Below the pieces are notes generated by a model, which saw only the letters and a list, made by a program, of their open reading frames with translations, did not search any database and was not told the origin of the DNA. Position numbers and translations under genes: made by a program. Shown in pieces: positions 11,610 to 37,675 of a stretch of 64,000 nt of DNA. Position 1 is the stretch's first letter. Each line of letters opens with the position of its first letter. This DNA is from Liolophura sinensis (lineage: Eukaryota > Mollusca > Polyplacophora > Chitonida > Chitonidae): contig NC_088301.1 in assembly GCF_032854445.1 (NCBI RefSeq), positions 11,406,281 through 11,470,280 on the forward strand, in the 5' to 3' direction.

Positions 11610-12192
11610 CATACGTAGCCCTGGATGAAAACACTTCGCAGGGGCTCGTATAGTCATGGATTGCTCTCATTCAGGTTTTCCTCCGTAAAGTTTCAGAGTC
11701 CTTTACTAACCTCCCCGGCCTGTCCAGTTCCTTCTTAACAATGCTTAGCCACCCAGGGCACCTTGCTGTTAAAATCCCGAGCTGTCAATCATCCCAAAGG
11801 TAAATATCCGTCCATATTTCAGCATGTTCATCTTGCCCACTGGCTTGAAGTTCACGAAGATGGCCGCCCATCACATACACCATCCGGGTTCTTGGGACAC
11901 ACGTGTCCATCGTTTGGCCCGGCCAGTTTGGAAACCTGAAATCACTGGACAGGTTGAGCTTGCTGAAATGTGGATGGGTATTTACCTTTAGGATAATCGA
12001 TAGCTCGGGATTTTAACAGCCCCTGGGACCCTTGGACGCTAAACATTGTAAAGCAGTGACTGGACAGGTCGGGAAGTTTAATAATCGACAGTTTTCCGAC
12101 ATTTTACGATGCTTTCTTTAGAGGTGAATGGGACCAATACATGACATGTAATTGAAACCGTGCGAAGTGTAGTCATCCAGAGCTACCCCATA
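11610..12192. repeat. Large imperfect inverted repeat (foldback)
   Basis: The left arm, about 11610-11840, and the right arm, about 11945-12192, are imperfect reverse complements. A central part near 11765-11820 pairs almost perfectly with 11965-12030 (both contain CTGTTAAAATCCCGAGCT or its complement, and AAAGGTAAATA). The loop is about 105 bases. No open frame of note lies inside. It is probably a foldback or MITE-type element. Confidence 0.85.
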
Positions 12193-12195
12193 CAT

Positions 12196-12900
12196 AACAT
12201 TGGCTCTGGTTATTTGATTCCGGCGATTTGAGGTCGTTGTCTAACTGCGTATAAACCGTAGATATAGAAGATGGCTTGGTTCCTTTTCATAGTTAGGCGA
12301 TTTAACATCGCTGTTTTACTGCGTACTGTAGATATAAGATGGCTTTGTTCATTTACATTGTTCGCTTTAAAGCATCCAGAGAAGGAAATCAAACGAAATT
12401 AGAGTGCGTGCCCATGTACTTGACTAGATCATGGTTCAGAATACAAGGCCCTTCCTCATTCCAGTGAAGTATTGATTCCCTATTTGTGGTTGTTTACCAC
12501 CTGATGGCGTCTCTAATTTGTCCTGTCAACTCCCTGTCACGTCACATTAGGCCAATCTCTTGCAGCACTGCGCAATTGATAGGGTTTTCATTAGTTTGAG
12601 TTTGATATCAATTTCCGCTTCATGACAACACTCGGACAACATCGTCACCGGGAGCTATATCGGATCTTTGCAGGATGAGGCTCTACAAGAAGTCACACGA
12701 TCAACCTGTAATTGTTCACTCTGCGGGGTGTTAACCATTATGACCAACGGTCAGCCAGCCTGGAAAGACGCCCGAATGGGTGAAAGTTGACATACTCCAT
12801 TCTGCTTATTATATGTAATAACAGATGGCGTCAGACATTAGGAAAGGTTAAAGTGTTAAATCAGTGAAATCCACTTCAGTTCCATCTACTTTTCTGGTGT
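12196..12900. other. No gene seen
   Basis: Intergenic DNA. A weak internal duplication at 12240-12345 repeats TAACTGCGTATAAACCGTAGATAT-like and TTTTACTGCGTACTGTAGATAT-like segments. Nothing else is recognised. Confidence 0.5.
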
Positions 12901-12949
12901 TGTGATTATCTCGGAACGTCACTCGAGAACTATGTTCTGGTGTATTTCT

Positions 12950-14330
12950 GACTGGTGATGCTTAATCAGCTTTGTTTTTTTTGTCTTTATAACTTTTTGG
13001 ATGTAGTCAAGAAACTAATTTCAGGATTTTAAAGTAACGTAATTTAATGGTCTGTTAATGAAAAACTCTGAGAGTTAGAAATGTGTAATTTGCATCAAAT
13101 TGCATCCCAACATATGCACTTTCCGTTGTAACTGAACTTGTTTGAGCTGAGATTAATAGTTATCTAGCTATAGAAGTGCTTCAGTGATATTACCCTATTT
13201 CAGAAGTGGAAATTTAAGTCCATTCAGTTAACCTAGACACAGAGAATGACATGCTTGTTAACTGCCTATTTAAATGTCTAAATGATTTCCTATAACGAGC
13301 TGTGTATCTCAATATTCCAGCATTGCTGTGTTGCTGAACGACTGTTACAAACATTGCCATGTCGCGAACTGCTTTGTTTTAAACAGAAGCCGAAACCATT
13401 CATGAAGACTGATTGGAAGCCGTGGAACTGCAGGCATTTCTAGATTTTTAGGCTTCCAAGCTGAACGCTTAAAGCCTATTGTTTTCGCTTGAAAGATTAA
13501 AAGATTCTTTTCGGACAGTGCTTTTTGTCGCTTTCCTAGAAAACTGCAAATCCCAGATGTGTGAAATTTGGCAGCAAAGTTTTCAGCGGTGTTATTTTTA
13601 ACGATTTTGAACTTTTGTAGGTCACTTAGTTTGACGGCTATATTTGATTTTGAGCAAAACATTTAAACATCTTCTTAAGAACAAACGGATGGATCCTTTA
13701 AAACTGTGATCTACATGAAGAGTGATACTAGTTACATAAATTTGGAAAAGACACTAAAATTCCTTAACAAGCTCGCCACTGGTCGAATATGTGACATAAA
13801 GTTTTGAGTGTTGATATAACCTTGATGCATACTACTGACTTTTTGGGCCGGTGATTTCGAATCTGCTTTTGTTTTTTTTTGTTGTCTATGTCAGTATATT
13901 TTTGAGATATTGTGAAGGAACAACATGTAATTCAGGCTTTTTGAAGAATAAAGAGCAACTCGAAAAGTTACAGCAAATTGAAGGCCATACAAAATACGCT
14001 TTTTCGTGGGGGTTGACCATTTTTAGCTACCATTAATAGATTTTAAGAGAAATGGTAACTAGACAGTTATACGCTTGTTAAGTGCCTAGATAAATGCCCA
14101 TGATTGCTGTGTATCTTTATACACCAGCATTGCTATGTTGCTGATCGACTATTACATTGTCACGTGGCAAAATGCTCTGTACTGAAGCAGACGCTGAATA
14201 CCATTCTTGACGACTGCTTGGAAGCCGTGAAACTGCAAGTAGTTCTTTTTTTTCATTGTTTGTTCCGTTCATTGTGGAGCCGTCAAAGTGACATAGGGAA
14301 AACAAATTTTTGGAAAAAAGAAAACAAATG
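12950..14330. repeat. Diverged segmental tandem duplication (unit about 0.8 kb)
   Basis: Segment 13230-13440 and segment 14045-14260 align in the same order: CTTGTTAACTGCCTA / CTTGTTAAGTGCCTA, GCTGTGTATCT, CAGCATTGCT(G/A)TGTTGCTGA, GGAAGCCGTG(G/A)AACTGCA. Earlier parts (12957 and 13822) align weakly. Open frames here (for example 13662-13345 on the minus strand) are not conserved between the copies. Confidence 0.7.
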
Positions 14331-14706
14331 AAAAAGGTCGGGGCCCCAAGAAAGATAAATATATAAGAGAAATAGCTTTAATTTTAAATCAAAAACATGG
14401 ATTAGAATGGATATGATCGCCCACACAAGTCAATTACAATCTGTCTAAAAACACATTATTTTCGGCTGCTAGGCTGCATTTTTGTATTATTTTACGAGCA
14501 CCATCAGGCCTACATGTATATAGTTACAGTGACATGCTACAGCAAAGCGAAAGAGGACATCGCTTACAACTTGATTCAGGCACGCAATACACTTGAATTC
14601 AAGAAGACAAGGTATGTGTACACACACTGCTTGACTCCTTGTCGTCACCTAAAAAATACGTCATGTGAACATATGGCTGTTGAGACGAGCCCGCTATTAC
14701 GAAGGC

Positions 14707-14708
<2 letters not shown>

Positions 14709-14751
<43 letters not shown>
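14709..14751. repeat. (TA)n microsatellite
   Basis: About 21 TA units directly abut the tail of a minus-strand SINE A. Confidence 0.98.
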
Positions 14752-14754
<3 letters not shown>

Positions 14755-14996
14755 ATTAGTGTTTTACGCCGTACTCAAGAATATTTCACCTATTAATGGC
14801 GGCCAGCATTATGGTGGGAGGAAACAGGGCAGAACCCGACGGAAACCCACGACCATCCGCAGGTTGCTGGCAGACCTTTCCATGTACGGTAGCCAGCATG
14901 AGTTGGACTTGAACTCACAACAAGCGCATTGGTGAGAGTCTCCCGGGCCAGTACGCTGCGCTTGCGCGCTAACCAACTGAACTACCGAGGCCTCAA
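14752..14996 (-). mobile_element. SINE family A, near full length
   Basis: Minus-strand copy from the tail TTTGATTAGTGTTTTACGCC to the head GCGCTAACCAACTGAACTAC and GAGGCCTC. CTGAATATATAT occurs on both sides, a probable target duplication. The (TA)n tract grew out of the left one. Confidence 0.9.
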
Positions 14997-15800
14997 CTGA
15001 ATATATATCATGTCGGTGTAAAAACATGGGCAATAAATGAGGCAAATGGATAATTACTCCATTATGGTATAAGAAAAAAATCCTATATTATCATCTCCTT
15101 TTCATTGATTTTTCATCATCATATCCACAAATAAGATCTGTTTAAACCTGTATTGGACAATATTTCACTATGTATTCGTGATCTGAATTAGGCTAGAGAG
15201 GACAAAGAAAGTGAGGTGTATCTTCTTGGAAGCCATGCAGGTAGAAGTACATGTAATACATATACAACGTGAAATTCCACAAACTGTTCTGTTAATTTAA
15301 TCGTCAACAATGTACACAAATAATGGTCTCACATATCAATAAAAATCCATTGTATCATTTTGGCAAAAAACACACGTCAACAACATATTATAATGATGAA
15401 AATTTTAACAGGATAAAAGTAGATGTATGTGTAAAGAAACCAAAATGAAGCTTTAGTAAACTTTTCTTGGGTTCCATCGAGGCGTTGAGAACATCTGTGG
15501 CAAAGATTACATGGACATCGACCCCTGTTAGGCCGTTAGCACACAGACAGCGAGTCAGATAGGAAAGTAGTATTGACCTTCACTAAAGCGTTTCCATAAA
15601 ACAAGGTTATTCATGTCCGGCTCAAGAAAAATGAAATTGATGAAACCTCTTTTCTTATATTTTTTCGCGTTAATATGATGATTTAAAATATCCGCACAAC
15701 AGTGAACAAAGCAGGTCAAGCCGCTGCAGAAATGAATGAAACAGTTTATGAGATGTGAAGTATTATCATATGTGATTATTGGGATGAGCTTGCACGGTTC

Positions 15801-18500
15801 TCACTCAAAGTAGATACCGAACACAGTGGCCGTGGCGAACAAATGGATGTTCTCGAAGCTGGCTGAAGCGTAGTTGTCCCGTTCAGTGTCCCACAAAAAC
15901 CGGCTTCCCATCCGGACTGTTTGCTCTTTCTTCTCTCCGATTGTCACGTGGCTCACAATCTTGTATCTGTGGAGATCACATGACTGTTTATGGCGGTGAT
16001 CAATCGTGGCTGGAAGGGGCTTTCAAACACAAGTCATGCATTTGAAATACGTAAGTACATCGGTCTTAAAACGTGCGCTAAACAAATCACCATGTCACAC
16101 ACAAAAGGGGTGAACCGATGCCTCCATTTTTCTGGGTTACAAAAACATTACGTGTATAAAACAACATTCCGGAGGTCTCCTATCGGTTTGAGTGGTCAGA
16201 ATAACAGCGATACGTGAGTCAACTAGTCTCGGAGAAGGCACCTCTCCGCTGGTACCGACAGGGGACTCAAAAGTTGAACGTAACCATTCAGTATCAGGCT
16301 TCTCAACAGATTGTACCCATCAAATATACTTTATAGGGTTAGTGCGCCGACTTGTTGATTATCTATGTCACGGTAAAGATAGAATTAATAAATATTAATT
16401 GACTTACCTTTTAAATCCCAACTCTTTGACTTTCACTCTAATGTCCTGCGCCAGAGACTTTGCCAAAACTGAACATTCCAAGGGATCGTATTTTCTATCT
16501 AGAAAAACAAGGGCGAAAAATGATATAGAGAGTTCCTATATAGAGCTATTTATAGTGCTACTTCAGTCCTAAGAGACGTCAGGTTGGAATATTACACTGA
16601 TTTGAAGGATACCCTATGGAATATAGCTAGCATCATGGTTCAAAATAATTTACGCTGAATAACGCTATTTAACACCTGTAAGTGAAGAGTCATGAAAAAC
16701 CAAATCTTCAGCAGTTTCCGTAAATTTTTCCTGATGTGACGTAGTAATATTCTTTATGTGACGATGAAGCAGGCTGATATGACGTGGCGTAAGGCATTTA
16801 CGCTGGAATGACGTCATGCGCATTTGAAAGTACGACGTCATTTGTTCCTATAAGTCAGTGATGGGTGATGTTAAGTGTTCTTGCATGATGTCACACAAGG
16901 CAAAATTGGAAACGGCAGAAAACTTTTGTTTCCGTTACATCCTCCCGAACTAACAATAACGGCTTAGTTACAATGTGTTTTTTTCTACAGTTTAAGACAG
17001 CAATTCCGACTATCTCGATCCTTATCATTTAACCTTGCCTTTAAGACATACATGTCTTAACAGTAGCTCCTTAAGGAGCGCCTTGGGGAATCACGCTCAC
17101 AGGTACCACTAGACAGATTCAGCCCAAGAAGCTAATCTTGTGAAAACTTACACCAGAACGGACTGTAAATGATGGAGCTATGCACTGTTCAGAGACGGTT
17201 TCATTGATTTTCAAGTGATTAATAATGAAAGGTAAGAAATGTAAGGACCTAAATAAACCCCAAAAAGCAACAGACAAGGTTACAAAAGACCATGTGAGTT
17301 ATGATATCAATGTAGTTGTAGCCAGTCAACACCAAACCAAATGAAGAATGCTATCACTTTATTAACTGTGAGACATGGTTATTCAAAAGTTTGTTAAAAG
17401 TTAAGTCATACTAAAGACTTCCTTACAGCAATGGGATTTTGGTATAAAGAATATACAGGGCTACCTTGCTGACACAGTTTTGACCACCTGGGAATTAGGA
17501 TGGTTTCTTTAGGTCCGATATTTCTCATGCAGATGTTGCAAACCATAGTTAAATAAATGTTCTCAAAAGGCTCAAACAAACCTGTACATACCGTGTAAGT
17601 TCGCTGCTAACACCCTATCGAGAATTGGTTGAACCAGATCTAGCCTGAACTTGACGGGAGGCTCCAGGTGGTAGGTGTTCTCATGGTGCACCTGAATGTA
17701 TCGCACAACAAAAACGACCATACTGTTGAAAATGGACGAAAACACAATAAACAAAACAAACAAACTGTGAGTCAAAGTCATAACTAGGATAAAAATGTGC
17801 ATACTTTCCTTCAAAAATTCCTTGGTGAAGCAATGTCCATTTCAATTTAATAAGATTTTGGAAAAACATAGTCGAGTGGAAAGCCCACATAGTTCTCTCT
17901 AGTACTACAAACATTTGCACGATGTGACTCGTATATTCTTTCTTTGCAGACAAAAAAATCACGCAATTTTTTGTTGTTTGACGTATAATGTAAGTTCAGG
18001 AACGGTGTTATTTGAGTCATGTAATAGGTGACGAGTAACACCCTGAAATCAACTAACAAAAACTTGGGCCTCTGTGAGTTCTTTCCAATGTGTAGGTCAT
18101 CTTTCGAGACATACTCAGCTACCCAGTCATACTGGCGAGGTATACCCGGCTACGGTGTCCTTTTCTTTTCATTATTTTACTCGGAGTTTTAGTTTTCACT
18201 GTTATCAAGGACGTATAAGCAAAAATTTCTGTAGTCCGAAACACACAGCAATTTCTGAAAATAAGGTCATGTATCTAGTTCCCAGAAAGTCACAAAGTCG
18301 AATATGTAATGCATACACAATACAGTTGCAATAAAAACTTCTACCAAGTGGGAACTGGTACAAGTGTGTCTTACCCGTCTGACGTGTCGGTGGCTACTGT
18401 CATCTGAGTTAGGCACATCGCAAAACGCTGTGACACTCGACCCGCACGGTCCAGGTCTCTTCTCCGGAATCTGGAACAAACTCGAGGTTGTTTTTGCCAT
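15801..18500 (-). CDS. Tctex1-domain dynein light chain (DYNLT/TCTEX1D-like), complete
   Basis: Tctex-type light chains dimerise and link cargo or intermediate chains to dynein, often in cilia. Four minus-strand exons join in phase: 18500-18375 (ATG at 18500-18498), 17691-17592, 16498-16408 and 15966-15801 (TGA at 15803-15801). Together they encode 160 residues, close to the 140-180 usual for the family. All introns read GT-AG on the minus strand. A short N-terminal region of about 42 residues precedes the Tctex1 domain, which starts at ENTYHLEPPVKF. Family hallmarks follow: KYDPLECSVLAKSLA, VKELGFKRYKIVSHVTIG, SRFLWDTERDNYAS and LFATATVFGIYFE at the C-terminus. An in-frame stop lies upstream of the chosen ATG. 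The NTYxLEP start and ATVFGIYFE end look nearer to DYNLT5/TCTEX1D1 than to DYNLT1; that placement is inference. TGS1 lies divergently about 6 kb away. Confidence 0.9.
15967..16407 (-). other. Tctex1 gene intron 3
   Basis: The intron is between the last two coding exons (minus-strand GTAAGT ... CCACAG). It holds nothing recognised. Plus-strand open frames at 15990-16217 and 16192-16398 overlap it and have no support. Confidence 0.8.
16737..16840. promoter_or_regulatory. Cluster of CRE/ATF-like TGACG motifs in Tctex1 intron 2
   Basis: In about 105 bases there are TGACGTAG (16737), TGACG (16759), TGACG (16780), palindromic TGACGTCA (16809-16816) and CGACGTCA (16833-16840). These fit binding sites of the CREB/ATF family. 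Whether they act as an enhancer is unknown. Confidence 0.4.
18375..18500 (-). CDS. Tctex1 gene, first coding exon
   Basis: The exon starts with ATG and encodes MAKTTSSLFQIPEKRPGP and then a Ser/His/Arg-rich stretch, 42 codons in all. It ends at the minus-strand donor GTAAGA (forward TCTTAC at 18369-18374) in phase 0, which matches the next exon. An in-frame TAG upstream supports the start. A second minus-strand frame is also open here but does not join to the Tctex1 domain. Confidence 0.75.
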
Positions 18501-22130
<3,630 letters not shown>

Positions 22131-22594
22131 TCACAGGCAAGGAACTCTGTTCACTCACGAAAGTTTTGTAACATCACATGTTATTTTTTATTCTTGGTTA
22201 TATGTAATATACATCTATTTATAAGCGAAATAAGTAGAAGGTGAAATGATCCACAGGGTTACAATATGCTGAGACTGAGACATGAAAAGATCAACAATAG
22301 AGTTACACATTGGGACTCATGTATAAGTCTGCGGAGTTTGTGGGGCGGGGTGAGCGGGAGTTGGAGGGGGAGGGGGGAGGTTTGAGAATTTGCCATATGT
22401 TAGACAGTATAACGTCGCATAAGCCTGCATTGGGAACCGTATTTTATGGGTTTTTTTTATGTTTACCTTGCCAAGAACGAGGGACAGAATATCGAGGCAA
22501 AAATTATGTGCTTTATTCTTAAGGCTTGAAAATTTATATAATTTTCATCTTGGGTCTTTCCTTTTAATCTCTGTTAAAAGGTATGCCTACGGTT

Positions 22595-22752
22595 TATTTA
22601 TTTGATTGGTGTTTATGCCGTACTCAAGAATATTTCACGAATACGACGGCAGCTGCCATTATGGTGAGAAGAAACCGGGCAGAGCCCGGGGCAACCCACG
22701 ACCATCCGAAGATTGCTGACAGACCTTCCCACCTACGGTCGGAGAGGATAGG
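22595..22752 (-). mobile_element. SINE family A, head missing
   Basis: Minus-strand tail and body (TATTTGATTGGTGTTTATGC, CCATTATGGTGAGAAG, ACGACCATCC) end near GGTCGGAGAGGATA. A (TA)n array starts 28 bases later. Confidence 0.88.
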
Positions 22753-22779
22753 CCTAAGAGCCTAATACAGGCCTAATTA

Positions 22780-22780
22780 G

Positions 22781-22846
<66 letters not shown>
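22780..22846. repeat. (TA)n microsatellite
   Basis: About 33 TA units, close to the truncated head end of a SINE A copy. Confidence 0.98.
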
Positions 22847-22849
<3 letters not shown>

Positions 22850-24570
22850 GTACATAATTTTGCATGCCGGTACACAACATTGCCAGGTTAGTGTCAATTT
22901 CACTCCTTAAGATTATATAAGACATCAAAATACCTGCAGTAGTGAAACACAAACTCAACTGGTTAAACTATAGTGAGAACTGATGTTTTGATCGGTCTTA
23001 TCCGAGCCCATAGTCAGGCGTCCTGACGAATTTGCCGATGAAATATACTATTATTATCTGGTAAGAAATTACAAGACTCATCACATGACACTACATTTCA
23101 ACTTGTGTTAGCTTATACGTTACGGTACTCTTATTACCGGAACGTAAAACTTTTCAGTCGGATAATAACCCTGTAGAGATACCGTAACTATCAAAGTACA
23201 TGGAAGTTCTGAAACCTTTGCTCGGCAGTGTTCGGGCAATCATATCTGAAAGAAGAACTACAGTAACATACACTAGCCACAGAACACACACGCTGAGAAT
23301 GGGAGTAAAATACTGAGAAATTTTGAATAAATCCATAGTCGAGCTATCCAGTGTAAACTCTGAGGTCTGAATAACGTAGCTTAGCTACCGGTACCTGTGC
23401 CGTTTTACTAGGAAACCATGCAAGGCCCGCACAGCGTTCATCTATAAATTGAATTACGCAATATTTTTGTCAACAATAAAAATAATTAGTGAAAAAAGGA
23501 AACCTCACAAAACCATTTTCCCTTTTACCTTGATATTGTTTCACCGTAAAAGTACCCCGGAAAATGATTTGTCACCCACAAATAACCCAAGTATTGTCCG
23601 AAAAAAAAAAATCGTCTGCATTTCTGAGCAATTTTCAACCTCCTTCGCGCAAGATTTCTAAAATGCACTCAACGCTGTAGCTTCAATGTAGGGCTTTGAT
23701 CACACGCTAGATTCTTGCTGTAACGTAACCCATGGTCCGTAGCTTGTCAGCTAAGACAACTAAGCATGAGGTTAGATGACAAATGGATGAGATTTTGAAT
23801 GAAGGACCAAGAAACACACAAACTGTAGACTTGTTTCCACATACAGGCGATAAGAATTAAGGGGAGATAATGGGCAAAACGATCTAACTACGAACATGCA
23901 ACAACGACACGTGCGTTTTCTGTTAGAACAGTCATTCTGAAAGCTCATGTTGGCTCATGGTGGATCATGTAATCGGAGTTACTGGTGTTAACTACCAACT
24001 TCCTTTTTTGTAATTTGATGTTTTGATGGTACGACTGTTTTGATAATATATTCACCCAGACACTGAATTTTACTGCAGAGACGGTGACACAGTACCTAGT
24101 TTTCGTAATCACGCCTTCAACGGTTTTCTCGACAACGGTGACCCAGTCAGGTATATTGTAGTCTTATTTCAGTGTAGACAATGATTAAAGCTATATAATT
24201 TTTGAATTGATAGATTTCCAAAGGCTCGCATTGTTGAAACCTGATCGATAACAATCGGAATAACCGATAACAACAGTCTTAGACTTTCCCACAGTTACAC
24301 TTTTGTTATCGTTACCGGTATTACTGGGCCAACCTAAAGGCTGGAATGACAGACAGATCGGGTGTAAAGACTAGATTTGAGAGGGGTCAGCTACACATAA
24401 GTTGGTGTAATGCAGAAACTACTGTACATCTGACACCAGTATGGCATGGCATTCTGGTCTTCGGGCCTGTCCGTGATGACTTGCAACCTGTGACCCAGTA
24501 ATAACTCACATCATCGAAAACTGACGTTGTGGTGTTTTTTTTTTAATTCCTGTAAATTTCATCTTGACAG
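22850..24570. other. TGS1 upstream region, no gene seen
   Basis: It should hold the TGS1 promoter and an untranslated first exon, neither of which can be placed by eye. An imperfect inverted pair (CGATAACAATCGGAATAACC near 24245 and GTTATCGTTACCGGTATTAC near 24307) is present. A minus-strand open frame at 23336-23154 has one hydrophobic stretch but no splice or family support. Confidence 0.5.
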
Positions 24571-34893
<10,323 letters not shown>

Positions 34894-34982
34894 ATCGTGG
34901 TATCGTGGTGGTACATGTAGGCTAACAGGGAGAGGTTACAAACAAAGACAACTTCCCAAGAAACTCAGTTTGATACCCAAAA

Positions 34983-34988
34983 AATAAA
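34983..34988 (+). terminator. Probable TGS1 polyadenylation signal
   Basis: AATAAA lies 90 bases after the TGS1 stop codon. It is the first canonical signal in the 3' flank. Confidence 0.5.
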
Positions 34989-34989
34989 C

Positions 34990-36455
34990 CAAGATTTTAT
35001 AAAAAAAATAAGGTTTTGAACTGCGGAAAGTCTGTGGCTGCTGAATGTCTTGCTTCGGAATATCTGTGACTATTGTACTTACCAGTTCACAGTAATAGAA
35101 AAAAAATATATGTATATATTGGAACTAAATGTGCAGAAGTTCCCCCGATAAATGTCACAATCTATAGGACATAGAAATTAAGTAATATCTATGTCCTGGA
35201 GCGTCCTGGATTACAGTGCATTAGGCTTAAAAGGCACAATTCGTGCCTGATTACCCACAGGTCAAGAGTCTGACGAATTTTTCGCGAAATTATATTTAAC
35301 GCCGAATGTATTTTATGCCTTGAAATTAACATGATAAAATGTTGGTGACTTTTAAACAACACAACAACGAGATTGTCATTCTATAGAATTCATTGGTTAC
35401 TAGAGTTCTGAATCACTTGTCGAATGCGCAGGTCGCGCCAGTTGACCAACATATCGGGCGAGGAGCGTTGGTTTTCTGTCTTTCCACCAGCGATACACAT
35501 GTACCTCATCGTGGTTAAATACATCATTAATCAAGTCATAAACCAAAACAAAATCAAGTCCCCTGCCCAGGTGAGAGCAGGATTTGTCTCATTTCTCTAA
35601 GTGTTTGCAGGGGTCGTTGTGACACGAGGCGGTTGAACTCAACCCGGTTGAACATGGACCCGTAAAACTGCGCCTGGTATAATACCCTAGACAATATTAA
35701 CTGAAGAGATACGTAACCATGATAAATGCGCTTGTCTCAGGAGTTGCGACAACTTTGTAGAACGGGTTCCAGTAGATTTTCACCAAATATGGCGAGCGTA
35801 TGTGTACGTTACACGACTGAAAGCTTATCCCGACCACTCCAGTTTCTCCACTCCAATAAATGACCACCGTCTTATTAGTGAAAAATACTTCAAAATGGAT
35901 GTAAACAACAATCAATCAGTCAGGTTTACGAGGACATGTCCGGTCTAATTAGAGATTTAATTGGTATCCCTCCAGTTGTCCGGTTCAATCCATTCAGTTG
36001 CATGATCTGCATCTGCTTTCAAGCTTATCCCGAGGAGCTAGCTAACGCCTGCATTTGCTTGAACGAAACATAATAACATGTAGCTGACCATATGGCCGTG
36101 AAAAAAAAAGAGAAAAACATAACAGAATGCTTCGTGAAATGTTGACTTTTAAATAATGTCCTTTAAATGCATCCGCCTCGAAGAAGTGTCCATGATGTTT
36201 CGCAAGGTTGTTTCAGCGCGTTTTGTATTCTATTTTGCTCACCACCACCGATGTATCACCACCACTGTATGTCGTCATGGATGTTACACCAGGCGCAATT
36301 TGCGACTGCTTTGTAAAACAGGCCCCTGGTCCAGTATTTATCAAACGGCTTAAGACTTAAGTCATAAATTCATATACAGCTGCAAATGAACGGTTATGCA
36401 CTGGAAAGCTTAATATTTGCACACTGATTCTTTAGTTCAGAACAAAATAAAATAA
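34990..36455. other. No gene seen, TGS1 3' flank
   Basis: Intergenic DNA after the TGS1 polyadenylation signal. Open frames of 60-70 codons have no support and no repeats are evident. Confidence 0.5.
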
Positions 36456-36459
36456 AAAA

Positions 36460-36507
36460 AAATATATATATATATATACATTTATACACAATATATATAT
36501 TGTACAT

Positions 36508-36570
<63 letters not shown>
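36460..36570. repeat. (TA)n microsatellite, imperfect
   Basis: TA units interrupted by CATTTATACACA and TGTACATATTG, then a pure run to 36569. Confidence 0.95.
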
Positions 36571-36571
<1 letters not shown>

Positions 36572-37664
36572 AACACCAATTTGTGTTATTTCCTGTTTGG
36601 CTTTTCAAGGACTTACAATTTATGATTCAAGTCTGAAGTCGTTAGATAAATACGGGCCCTAGAATCTTTGGACTCCTTTATAGATTCAGCCCCCCCACCC
36701 CTCCCCTTTCACCCTCCCCTTTCACCCTCCCGTGGCGTCGGTATGGCTGTCGTCTGAACACTTTGTGGCTATTAAATACACATTTGGGAAAAGGAACAGA
36801 TTTAAAGAATATGTTTTCATGGATAACTGTCATAGTCTCGTGTGAACATTAAAAGCATTTCAAAACTTTTTTCTGTGGGTAACCTTTAGTGCTGAGAGGA
36901 ACTCAACAACTCAGTTCACTTAACGTTCTTAACAGATTTGAACGTTGGCGTCAGATAAAACTTTGTTGATTTATTAGACGCCTTTGTTAGACTTTTCCCA
37001 AATTCCCTAAGATGTTCATTTATATGCAATTGACGTAAGGATGTCGAAATTGGCGTGTATAACGAATTCCCACAGGCGTAATTGGACACACACGTGGTCA
37101 ACGTGATTTTGTATTGTTCCTGATAAACATAGAATGACTTCAATCACGTCAAGTGACTTCTTTGAATCAGGCCATTAAGCAGTTGACGTGTTCAATATGC
37201 AAAGCTCGGTAGTAATGAAGCCAGATCGGTCTTCATAAAACTGGCAAGTAAGAAAAAAAGGACCGCAGTAAATATCCTTTATCCATCGAATACTGATGTC
37301 CATCACGATTTTGTGTGTTCAGTACATCAGTTAGAAGGACATAAAGCTGGACCTTTGTTTGTAAAGAAGGCCTTTGGTGTCTTTTTGTGAAATCTACACA
37401 CAAAACATGCTGTGCAAAATAAGCATCTCTTTTTATATACAGTCTTTCTTCTATGGCACATTCGAGAAGTTTTATGCTCTCAAAATGTCAAATACCGCTG
37501 ATTCAAATGACGGTGCAGATCTATACGAGTTCTTAAAATTTTTTACTGTTATGAGAACGTATTATCTTTTTTGCGTGGACTGGTGTGAATAGGTGGCAAT
37601 TTAATAATATAACAGTGACATGACAATGCGCAATCAGGAAGCAAGCTACATGTAGGCGGCGTTT
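36571..37664. other. No gene seen
   Basis: Intergenic. It has a C-rich tandem segment at 36690-36730 (CCCCTTTCACCCTC twice). Nothing else is recognised. Confidence 0.5.
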
Positions 37665-37675
37665 TAAATTGTTCA

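Noticed and set aside
13345-13662. Minus-strand frame of 105 codons
   Set aside because: It is not preserved in the duplicated copy near 14.1-14.3 kb and has no recognised motif.
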